Positions 32,533-39,259 of a DNA stretch of 40,912 bases are shown piece by piece. The translations under genes were made by a program, and so were the position numbers. Below the pieces are notes generated by a model, which had not been told where the DNA came from, did no database searches, and saw only the letters and a list, made by a program, of their open reading frames with translations. Position 1 is the first letter of the stretch; every line of letters starts with the position of its first letter. The DNA comes from Bacteroidaceae bacterium (lineage in GTDB: Bacteria > Bacteroidota > Bacteroidia > Bacteroidales > Bacteroidaceae): positions 1 to 40,912 of the forward strand of contig JAGBPB010000081.1 in assembly GCA_017633615.1 (NCBI GenBank), read 5' to 3'.

Positions 32533-34794
32533 TTAGTGTCTGTCTTCATTGCCCTCATAGATGCTCTTGGGAACAATCTCTATGAAGCTGAACGGGAATA
32601 CACCGTCGTCATCAAATACCTGACGCATACGGATGTAGTAGTCATTGTCGGCTCTGAGATACTCGTTGCAGATAATCTTTCTGTAGCAGTTCTTGTCATC
32701 ACGTAACGGGTTGGAACCGTTGCCGTATGAGTCCATACCCTGCATGAATCCGCGGATACGCATTGCACGGTCGTTTACCTGAATAGCAAGTTCTTTCTGT
32801 TCAGCGGTCATGCCGTCATATCTTGAGTCATTATCCGGAACACGGCCAATACGGGCATCGTCGCCTGTAAGTCTCAGATCAACAGGAATATCCTCAGGAA
32901 CCCAGTCCCAGTTACGCCAATATGTATCCTTGTCACTGGGTACTGCCTGGTGGAAGTAGAACTGAACTACACCACGGTCAGATGAACTGGCTCCTCCTAC
33001 GCCCTGATTGGCGTTGTTCCAAGCGCGGATCTCATAGTTTCCGTCAGAAGGTACAGGAGGCAGTTTGAAAGTGAGGTCATAACTACCGCGAACTGTGATC
33101 TCGTCACCGTTGAATGTTCCGAAACCTTTATCACGATATCTTACATAGAATCTGGTCTGGTCAGGTACCCACTGGAAGTTGGTGCAATAACCCTCCTTGT
33201 AAGCGAATACCATTGCGTTCAGGTTGGCATTACCACCATTACTGGGGTCGCCGTTGAAACGTCCGCGGCCACCGCTGTTGATGAAGTCAGGTGACAGTGT
33301 GCAGCACATGATTCTCATTCTGGTCTGCAGGGCTACATTACGGGTGAAATCATCATAAACAAGCAGTTTGTTGATGTAGTGGTATCCGCCGTTGATGCAA
33401 AGGTTGGTAATTGTACCGGGCAGGTTGTACTCATCGGCAGTCTCGGCTATTCTGATACCCTCGGCCTCAAGATTGACACCCTGATATCCCTTACGGTTGA
33501 TGTATATACCCTTGCGCTTTCCATCTATATAAGGTGAAGATATGCGCATGATTGAATGCGGGAGCATTGTCTCGAAGAAATCCTCCGGGTCAATGATGAT
33601 ATCTTTGTTGGCTCCTATAACGCCCTTATAGTTCTTGATAATATCTGCCTGGCTTGTGTTGAACTGGTCATATGAGAGCCAGCAGGGAAGGATATGATAT
33701 GCTACCAGTCTGTAGATGGAACTTGTCACGGCTGTATCAGGATCATTCTTTCCTTCGGGATAGACAGCAGCGGCATAAGCCTTAAGGTCTGCATAATCGT
33801 GAATACCGTTCAATCCAGCTAATACTGTGTAATCATCTGCATAGTTGGCAAGGGCAGTATCCGGCATTACGAACATTGTGAACTTGAATTCTCTCTTCTC
33901 AGGCATGGCTATACGGTCATCCTCAACAGATGTCTTGTTGTGATGGATACCTGCATAGTTGTCACGCAGAGCCTGAACAGTCCACTCATACTCAATCTCG
34001 GGATATGTCTCATCATAATAAACCTCGTCCATTGCATCCACAAGTCTGGTGTTTATCAGAGCATCGTAGAATATGGTAAGATTGGGGTTCTCCTTGATAA
34101 GACCGGGGAGGAACTGGTTTGAAGGACGTATTACCCTGTCAATAACATGTACAACACCGTTCTCTACAGAGTCATCAGGTTCTAAAATGACAGCCTGCAT
34201 GTTGATGAGGTACTTAAGACGTACCATCACTGAATCAGAACCGTCCTTTGCCTTGATGGGATTTCCGTCATAGTCATAAACGAGTTGTGATGAATCGGCG
34301 ATTGAGTTATAGGTGATGTAACGGTCCAGCATGTTGGGATGCTGGAGCACACCGCTACCGCTCAGATCAGATGCATACATGGTGTTGTTGAACAGGTGTG
34401 TACGGGCTAAAGTATCGCACAACCTGCGGTTCTGGAGAACGGTTTCAATGCTGGTGAAGACCTGGCGTATTGAATCGGTGCGTGCCTCGTCACGTCTTAA
34501 GTCGATATAATCCTGAACGGCTTTGTTGTCCGGAGCGAAGCAGGTATAGGTTCCGTAGGTTCTCATCTGACCCCACAATTCTGCTTTTTGGAGAATGGAG
34601 ATGAAGTAACTGTAGTCACCATGGTTCTCAAGAGTACCTGTCAGGAAATCTGCGATGGTCTCACCGCTTGAGGTGTAATAGGTGCCCGGGTGTTGCTCGC
34701 TCCATATGTCGGTACAGGAGATACCCATTCCGAGGAAAGCGGCTGCAACAATTGTCAGGGCTGACTTTTTGATTAGTCTTCTGTTGATTTTCAT
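32533..34794 (-). CDS. FAS1-domain surface lipoprotein (third fasciclin protein)
   Basis: The signal peptide ends MGISC with Cys27. Two FAS1 repeats are visible. The first has YTCFAPDNKAVQDYI and ends ENGVVHVIDRVIRPS (~residue 228); the second has FTMFVMPDTALANY and ends CINGGYHYINKLLVYD (~residue 478). The last ~270 residues are a beta-rich region (TRFYVRYRDKGFGTFNGDE, then DLTFKLPPVPSDGNYEIRAW) followed by a mixed helical end. At 753 aa it is distinct from the two + strand FAS1 proteins but shares their plan. No SusC/SusD lies beside it on this strand. Its leader holds an unusual GC hairpin. It probably joins the same surface glycan-capture apparatus. Confidence 0.8.
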   Translation of the reverse strand: MKINRRLIKKSALTIVAAAFLGMGISCTDIWSEQHPGTYYTSSGETIADFLTGTLENHGDYSYFISILQKAELWGQMRTYGTYTCFAPDNKAVQDYIDLRRDEARTDSIRQVFTSIETVLQNRRLCDTLARTHLFNNTMYASDLSGSGVLQHPNMLDRYITYNSIADSSQLVYDYDGNPIKAKDGSDSVMVRLKYLINMQAVILEPDDSVENGVVHVIDRVIRPSNQFLPGLIKENPNLTIFYDALINTRLVDAMDEVYYDETYPEIEYEWTVQALRDNYAGIHHNKTSVEDDRIAMPEKREFKFTMFVMPDTALANYADDYTVLAGLNGIHDYADLKAYAAAVYPEGKNDPDTAVTSSIYRLVAYHILPCWLSYDQFNTSQADIIKNYKGVIGANKDIIIDPEDFFETMLPHSIMRISSPYIDGKRKGIYINRKGYQGVNLEAEGIRIAETADEYNLPGTITNLCINGGYHYINKLLVYDDFTRNVALQTRMRIMCCTLSPDFINSGGRGRFNGDPSNGGNANLNAMVFAYKEGYCTNFQWVPDQTRFYVRYRDKGFGTFNGDEITVRGSYDLTFKLPPVPSDGNYEIRAWNNANQGVGGASSSDRGVVQFYFHQAVPSDKDTYWRNWDWVPEDIPVDLRLTGDDARIGRVPDNDSRYDGMTAEQKELAIQVNDRAMRIRGFMQGMDSYGNGSNPLRDDKNCYRKIICNEYLRADNDYYIRMRQVFDDDGVFPFSFIEIVPKSIYEGNEDRH

Positions 34795-34847
34795 ATCTTT
34801 GGTTATTAATTATTTAGTCCAATTAGGTGCCAAATAGTTTAGGGTTT

Positions 34848-34861
34848 GTGCGCTCGCGCAC
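34848..34861. repeat. GC hairpin with alternating purine-pyrimidine flank in the FAS1 leader
   Basis: GTGCG (34848-34852) and CGCAC (34857-34861) pair around CTCG. The neighbouring bases to 34870 continue an alternating purine/pyrimidine pattern (CGCGCACGCACACGTG from 34855), in otherwise A/T-rich DNA. It would lie in the 5' leader of the - strand FAS1 gene. Confidence 0.6.
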
Positions 34862-34885
34862 GCACACGTGTTCTAATATAGCGCG

Positions 34886-34893
34886 TAAAGATA
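34886..34893 (-). promoter_or_regulatory. Possible -7 box for the third FAS1 gene
   Basis: Read on the - strand this is TATCTTTA, one mismatch from TAnnTTTG, about 92 nt before the start codon. No good -33 match is seen. Confidence 0.35.
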
Positions 34894-34945
34894 ACAAGTT
34901 TTTTGGAAAGCCGAACTATATCTATCAAAGTTTTTTTTAAAAAGA

Positions 34946-34987
34946 AAGCCCCGACCTTAAGAGAGGCCAGAGCTGTTCTTATGGGGT
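34946..34987 (-). terminator. Possible terminator after the GH8 gene
   Basis: CCCC (34949-34952) pairs with GGGG (34983-34986), and TAAGA (34958-34962) with TCTTA (34977-34981). On the - strand TTTCTTTTT follows. It would separate the GH8/xylB transcript from the FAS1 gene. Confidence 0.4.
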
Positions 34988-34999
34988 TGTTCGTACTTT

Positions 35000-36292
35000 T
35001 TACCAGTTCATGCGGTAGTTTCCGCTAAGGTGAAGCAGAGCGAAGAGATAGATAAGTCCGTCATAGTAGATATCGTAATATCCGTCCTCATAGGGCTCGT
35101 GCTTGAGTGAGAACATGTGCTTAACCAGTTCCTGGTTGTACTCGCTGTCACACATAAGGGCTGTGGTGGCCATTGTGCCTACAAAACCGATAGAGTGACG
35201 CAGGTTGGGACGCCAGCGGCCGCCGCCCATGGGACGTGCAGATACGTCACCGTTCAGTGCGAACTGATCGGGGAACTCGGTTATACCGTAGCGGCCCAGG
35301 ATGGTGTTCTGGAACTTCTGGGCATACTCGGTCTGCCACTGGGCATCCTTGTGATACCATGTGAAGTCCATAGCGATGTTCATAGGAACGCGCCATGAAT
35401 CGTAGTGGAACTCACTGCCGCGGTTGGGAGTTCCGTCAAACTGGCTCTGGTCGGGGTTGATACCGGTTACAGGGTCGCAGGCGCGATGCAGGTATGCACG
35501 TGCGCTGTCGGCCAGCTCGCGGTAGATTGCCTCACGGCCGTCCTTGGCTGTCTCGGCCCAGATTTCATAGAATGCGGGCAGATGGTATGAAGGATCGGTC
35601 CACTCGTTTGAACGTACATCGGGGCAGAAGTTGATGAGCTTCTTCTCCATGTTGATGATGTTGGTTACACCACCTGTGCCGTCCTTTGAGAAGAGGTCGT
35701 TGAGAAGTTCCTGAGCCTCTTTGAGGTAATCAAACTCCTCATAGGTACCCCAGCGGCGTGATGCCAGCAGAAGGTCGGTAACGTAGTAAAGCTCACCGTC
35801 ACTGGCTGAGCCGTTTGATGTACGGCGGCCGTTGGTGCGGCATGACCATGCGAACAGACCGTGTGAGGGACCCTCCTCGTTGTGACGCATGTAGTGCTTT
35901 GACCAACGCCATACTCTGTTGAATATCTCGGGTTTGTCCAGCTGGACAGCTATCATCATAGCGTATGACTGGCCCTCGGTACGAACGTCGTTGTTCTTTA
36001 CGTCCGATATGTAACCCATGGGTACCATCTTGCCGTCAACCTCAACGTCAACGTTTTGATAGGCGGCTTCCTCACCCTCGAAAACGATTGAGTAGATTTC
36101 CTGAATCTTTCCGTCTATTTCCTCCTGGCTGAAACCAAGTTCCTTGAGATAGTTGCGGTACTTACCTGTCTCGGCATATCCTTTCTTGGCGGGTGCCAGT
36201 TTGGATGCGCCCTTGGACGATGAACATGCGGCAATGCCCAGAATGATACAAAGGGCAGCCAGAATGATTGCGGTTGTCTTGTTTTTTCTCAT
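35000..36292 (-). CDS. Glycoside hydrolase family 8 lipoprotein (exo-oligoxylanase-like)
   Basis: GH8 is an (alpha/alpha)6-barrel inverting family including endoxylanases and reducing-end xylose-releasing exo-oligoxylanases (Rex). The lipobox GIAAC gives Cys23, so the enzyme is membrane anchored. Family blocks are DVRTEGQSYAM with Glu106 (probable acid), ASDGELYYVTDLLLASRRWG with Asp165, and HYDSWRVPMNIAMDFTW with Asp298 (probable base). The compact 430-aa form and the Rex-like DVRTEG motif favour xylo-oligosaccharide cleavage over cellulase or chitosanase activity. It lies 21 nt downstream of xylulokinase in the same - strand operon, supporting a xylose-releasing job. The choice between Rex and endoxylanase is inference. 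Confidence 0.86.
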   Translation of the reverse strand: MRKNKTTAIILAALCIILGIAACSSSKGASKLAPAKKGYAETGKYRNYLKELGFSQEEIDGKIQEIYSIVFEGEEAAYQNVDVEVDGKMVPMGYISDVKNNDVRTEGQSYAMMIAVQLDKPEIFNRVWRWSKHYMRHNEEGPSHGLFAWSCRTNGRRTSNGSASDGELYYVTDLLLASRRWGTYEEFDYLKEAQELLNDLFSKDGTGGVTNIINMEKKLINFCPDVRSNEWTDPSYHLPAFYEIWAETAKDGREAIYRELADSARAYLHRACDPVTGINPDQSQFDGTPNRGSEFHYDSWRVPMNIAMDFTWYHKDAQWQTEYAQKFQNTILGRYGITEFPDQFALNGDVSARPMGGGRWRPNLRHSIGFVGTMATTALMCDSEYNQELVKHMFSLKHEPYEDGYYDIYYDGLIYLFALLHLSGNYRMNW

Positions 36293-36313
36293 TTTGTCAG
36301 TTAATTGGCTTTA

Positions 36314-37789
36314 TTATTGAATGTATGATTTCCAACGCTGGTAGGCCTCCTCGTATGCGGGCATATCGGATGCCTTGGGCTCTATCACACGGATCTTCTG
36401 CAGTGATGCGAATGCCTCGTTGTGATCGTTATAGATGTGGGCTCCCATACCTGCACCCTTGGCTGCACCGATTGAACCGTCAGTATCGTAAAGTTCGATG
36501 GTGGCTCCGGTTACACCGGCCAGTGTGTCGCGGAACAGGGGGCTGAGGAACATGTTGGCGTTGCCGGCGTGGATCTTGTTCACGGGCATACCCATATCCT
36601 CCATTATCTCAATACCGTACTTGAATGAGAATACGATACCCTCCTGGGCTGCGCGAAGCAGGTGTGAGCGGTTGTGGATGTTAAAGTTCACGCCGTTGAA
36701 ACTGCAACCGCGCTCCTTGTTCTCAAGTACACGCTCGGCACCGTTACCGAACGGCAGTACTGATACGCCTGCGGCGCCGATGGGTGCCTGTGCTGCCAGG
36801 TCGTTCATATCGGCATAACCAATGCCCTCGGGTACGATATTACGTTTCATCCATGCGTTCAGGATACCTGTGCCGTTTATGCAGAGCAGTATACCCAGAC
36901 GGTTGAAACCGGTCTTGTGGTTTACGTGGGCGAATGTGTTTACCCTTGACTTGGGATCGTAACTGATCTCACCGTTTACACCGTATACAACACCTGATGT
37001 ACCTGCGGTTGATGCGATTTCACCGGGCTCGAATACGTTCAATGAGAGAGCGTTGTTGGGCTGGTCACCGGCGCGGTAGGTAACGGGTGTTCCCTCGGCC
37101 AGGCCAAGTTCCTTGGCAACGGCAGCGGTCAGCTTGCCCTGCTCGGCGAATGTAGGTACTATCTTGGGAATGAATGTGCGGGGAATTCCGTAGAAATCAA
37201 GCAGGAAATCGGCAACCTTACCGGTCTGGAAGTCCCAGAACATACCTTCTGAAAGGCCTGAGATGGTGGTTGCTATCTCACCGGTCATGCGCATTGCGAT
37301 GTAGTCGCCGGGGAGCATGATCTTGTCGATCTTGTCAAAAATCTTGGGTTCGTTCTGCTTTACCCAGGCCAGCTTTGATGCTGTGAAGTTACCGGGGGTG
37401 TTGAGCAGGTGGGTCAGGCACTGTGAGCGGCCCAACTCCTGGAATGCGTTCTCGCCGATGCCCACTGCGCGGGAGTCACACCAGATGATGGCGGGGCGCA
37501 GGACTTTCTGGTTCTTGTCCACGCAAACCAGTCCGTGCATCTGATAGGAGATACCGATTGCCTTGATGTCCTTTACGTCAACCTTGCACTGGGACATTAC
37601 GTCGGCAGTGGCTGCCTTGAGGTATGACCACCAGTCTTCGGGGTTCTGCTCAGCCCATCCTGGGTTGACAGCTTTAATGGGTGCTTCACTTTTGGGGGCG
37701 AACGCTGTTGCAACGCAACTGCCGTTCTGGGCATCTACAAGACTGCACTTCACTGAAGAGCTGCCTATGTCATAACCTAACAGATACAT
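36314..37789 (-). CDS. xylB: Xylulokinase (FGGY family)
   Basis: XylB phosphorylates D-xylulose to xylulose 5-phosphate with ATP in the cytoplasm, passing xylose into the pentose phosphate pathway. The FGGY fold is clear. GYDIGSSSVKCSLVD starts the N-terminal actin-like lobe. QMHGLV (83-88) is the xylulokinase substrate motif, and IIWCDSR (101-107) is conserved. AGDQPNNAL carries the catalytic Asp242. A GTSGVVYGV block and a C-terminal GGATGAA-like region (DGSIGAAKGAGMG) complete it. Length 491 aa is normal. It is the first gene of a - strand operon with GH8 and has a good promoter; a palindromic element lies 54 bp beyond that promoter's -7 box. Confidence 0.93.
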   Translation of the reverse strand: MYLLGYDIGSSSVKCSLVDAQNGSCVATAFAPKSEAPIKAVNPGWAEQNPEDWWSYLKAATADVMSQCKVDVKDIKAIGISYQMHGLVCVDKNQKVLRPAIIWCDSRAVGIGENAFQELGRSQCLTHLLNTPGNFTASKLAWVKQNEPKIFDKIDKIMLPGDYIAMRMTGEIATTISGLSEGMFWDFQTGKVADFLLDFYGIPRTFIPKIVPTFAEQGKLTAAVAKELGLAEGTPVTYRAGDQPNNALSLNVFEPGEIASTAGTSGVVYGVNGEISYDPKSRVNTFAHVNHKTGFNRLGILLCINGTGILNAWMKRNIVPEGIGYADMNDLAAQAPIGAAGVSVLPFGNGAERVLENKERGCSFNGVNFNIHNRSHLLRAAQEGIVFSFKYGIEIMEDMGMPVNKIHAGNANMFLSPLFRDTLAGVTGATIELYDTDGSIGAAKGAGMGAHIYNDHNEAFASLQKIRVIEPKASDMPAYEEAYQRWKSYIQ

Positions 37790-37841
37790 ACTTTATTCCT
37801 TATAATTGATTGTAATTATCCTTGCTTTGCATTAGGGCAAA

Positions 37842-37874
37842 CAAAGGTAGTGAAAAGTACTGGAATGAGCACAA
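37842..37874 (-). promoter_or_regulatory. Promoter of xylB
   Basis: On the - strand 37842-37849 reads TACCTTTG, an exact TAnnTTTG match 52 nt before the ATG. A TTG (37872-37874) lies 22 nt further upstream as a possible -33 element. Confidence 0.7.
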
Positions 37875-37902
37875 TTGGGACGGTTCTTTTTGTTCTGTGC
37901 GG

Positions 37903-38040
37903 GGACGCTCCGACACGTTTTCCGCGAGGGAACGTATTCATTTAGCCCAAGCGTCCCAGAATACGCCCGCACCTGCGTAAACAGCGGACGCTCCGACCGG
38001 GAACCCGCGTGCAAGCGTATTCTCTTGGTCGGAGCGTCCA
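37903..38040. repeat. 138-bp palindromic element A (two 54-nt hairpins), left flank of the RAYT gene
   Basis: Hairpin 1 spans 37903-37956 with arms GGACGCT and AGCGTCC. Hairpin 2 spans 37986-38039 with 13-bp arms GGACGCTCCGACC and GGTCGGAGCGTCC. A 29-nt linker separates them and carries AGAATACGC, complementary to GCGTATTCT inside hairpin 2. Each hairpin repeats a CCGCGnG ... CGTATTC core. Element B at 39028 has the same length and order, with 11 differences by eye. The element ends 3 nt before the stop codon of the transposase-like gene. Confidence 0.93.
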
Positions 38041-38043
38041 GCT

Positions 38044-38964
38044 TTACAGCACCAGGCATCGGCTTATCTGGTGCTGTGGTAGGCGCAGTTCGTTCCGGAG
38101 CACCTGTGCAACCTTGAGTTTTTGGGCATCGGACAATGCATACACCGAACCTTTTCCGAAACGCTTTATGAGTTGCTTGTCAATAATGTTGCAAACTGCC
38201 ACGTCATTGAGCGCAGACGGGTTGTACCTGAAACCCTTCTCGCACTCCAGCATGGAGGATACGCTTTGCTTATCGAAAGAGTGCTCAATCGTTCCCAGCG
38301 TTATGGGCGGTTCGTTGGAATTGTCCTCCATCTGTTCTTTTTGCCAGATTTCATCGGATATTCGGTTCATCTGGTACAGGAACCCTCTGGGTGTTACAAA
38401 CAATAGTTCCAACTGCGGAATCTCCATGAAGGATTCACGCAGGAACATACCGTCTTCATTCATCACAAAGTGATCCGGAAACTCCGAATGGCGCGGTAGA
38501 TAGGATGCTATTTCTGACCTTGATGTGATAGTGTGTCTTACAGGCGGCCGTCCCATCTCTTTGTTGAACACGCAATTCACGGTACAATGCCGATACCCGA
38601 ACGGGGTTGCGCTCTGTGCGTGGTGCAAACCATTTCTCAAAATGTAACTCAGAGCCGCGTTTCGGTGTTTTGTGCCGATAATACCGGTTTGGAAGAATCC
38701 TTTGGGCCCCAAACGTCCCTCCCTTTTGTATTTGTAGTTAAAGTATCGGCCGTAACTATGCCTAAGCCTGGCTATGAAAGGCGCCGGATCATGCGACATT
38801 ACTGCCAGGTGATAATGGGTTGACATAAGGGCATCGGCCAATAGCTCCTCATTAGTCTTGTAGGTGGCCAGTGCCATCAGGTTGGTGAACGTAATGAAAT
38901 CAGATTCGTCCCTGAAAAGGACTTCGTTGTGCGATGCTACGCACAAATGGTAAAGATTCCTCAT
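38044..38964 (-). CDS. REP-associated tyrosine transposase (RAYT)-like Y1/HUH protein
   Basis: The protein belongs to the Y1 (IS200-like) HUH nuclease superfamily, RAYT branch. These enzymes cut single-stranded hairpin DNA through a tyrosine. The HUH motif is HYH at residues 50-52 in STHYHLAV. A conserved RHSYGRYFNYKYKREGRLG follows, and Tyr107 in LSYILRNGLHHA is the probable nucleophile. The ~190-residue extension ends with a helix-turn-helix-like KVAQVLRNELRLPQHQISR. At 306 aa it matches the longer Bacteroidetes relatives and looks intact. It is transcribed from its own promoter and flanked by two REP-like elements, the usual RAYT arrangement. RAYTs are usually single copy and domesticated, so active transposition is not implied. 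Confidence 0.85.
   Translation of the reverse strand: MRNLYHLCVASHNEVLFRDESDFITFTNLMALATYKTNEELLADALMSTHYHLAVMSHDPAPFIARLRHSYGRYFNYKYKREGRLGPKGFFQTGIIGTKHRNAALSYILRNGLHHAQSATPFGYRHCTVNCVFNKEMGRPPVRHTITSRSEIASYLPRHSEFPDHFVMNEDGMFLRESFMEIPQLELLFVTPRGFLYQMNRISDEIWQKEQMEDNSNEPPITLGTIEHSFDKQSVSSMLECEKGFRYNPSALNDVAVCNIIDKQLIKRFGKGSVYALSDAQKLKVAQVLRNELRLPQHQISRCLVL
38047..38076. repeat. 9-bp inverted repeat at the 3' end of the RAYT gene
   Basis: CAGCACCAG (38047-38055) pairs with CTGGTGCTG (38068-38076) around a 12-nt loop. It covers the last ten codons and abuts the stop codon and element A. It may act in transcript termination or be part of the RAYT recognition region. Confidence 0.7.
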
Positions 38965-38990
38965 AAGCAGTATTAGAAAATGTGTTGCTA

Positions 38991-39022
38991 CAAAGGTATG
39001 CGAAACGCCTCAAACCTCCAAA
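38991..39022 (-). promoter_or_regulatory. Promoter of the RAYT gene
   Basis: On the - strand 38991-38998 reads TACCTTTG (exact TAnnTTTG). 39019-39022 reads TTTG, with 20 nt between: a near-ideal Bacteroidetes -33/-7 pair, 26 nt before the ATG. The -33 box is only 5 nt from element B. Confidence 0.78.
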
Positions 39023-39027
39023 ATTGT

Positions 39028-39165
39028 GGACGCTCCGACACGTTTTCCGCGAGGTAACGTATTGTCAGAGCCCAAGCGTCCCAGAATACGCCCGCACCTG
39101 CGTGAATTGAGGACGCTCCGACCGGGAACCCGCGTGCAAGCGTATTCTTTTGGTCGGAGCGTCCA
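39028..39165. repeat. 138-bp palindromic element B, right flank of the RAYT gene
   Basis: The element has the same architecture and orientation as element A. Hairpin 1 is at 39028-39081, the 29-nt linker at 39082-39110, and hairpin 2 at 39111-39164 with perfect 13-bp arms. Eleven mismatches to A (about 92% identity) cluster in the hairpin-1 loop and the linker end. Hairpin arms are fully conserved. It lies between the divergent RAYT and GH95 genes. Confidence 0.93.
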
Positions 39166-39217
39166 AAGGAAAGTGCATTTTTGTGCAAGACATACCAGGA
39201 GTTACGCCAAAAATGAG

Positions 39218-39225
39218 TACTTTTG
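39218..39225 (+). promoter_or_regulatory. -7 box of the GH95 gene
   Basis: TACTTTTG fits TAnnTTTG exactly and lies 34 nt before the ATG. No -33 match is at the usual distance. Element B ends 52 nt upstream. Confidence 0.55.
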
Positions 39226-39259
39226 ACACCTATATTAATTGCCACTAACCAAACCGACA

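Noticed and set aside
38009..38473. 154-aa + strand open frame running from element A into the RAYT gene
   Set aside because: It is antisense to the RAYT frame, and its start lies in the palindromic repeat; no domain is visible.
37903..39165. CRISPR array
   Set aside because: Only two 138-bp copies, separated by a gene, with no regular spacers.
37903..39165. Classical insertion sequence with terminal inverted repeats and target duplication
   Set aside because: The two elements are in the same orientation, no target-site duplication is evident, and the protein is a Y1/HUH enzyme rather than a DDE transposase.
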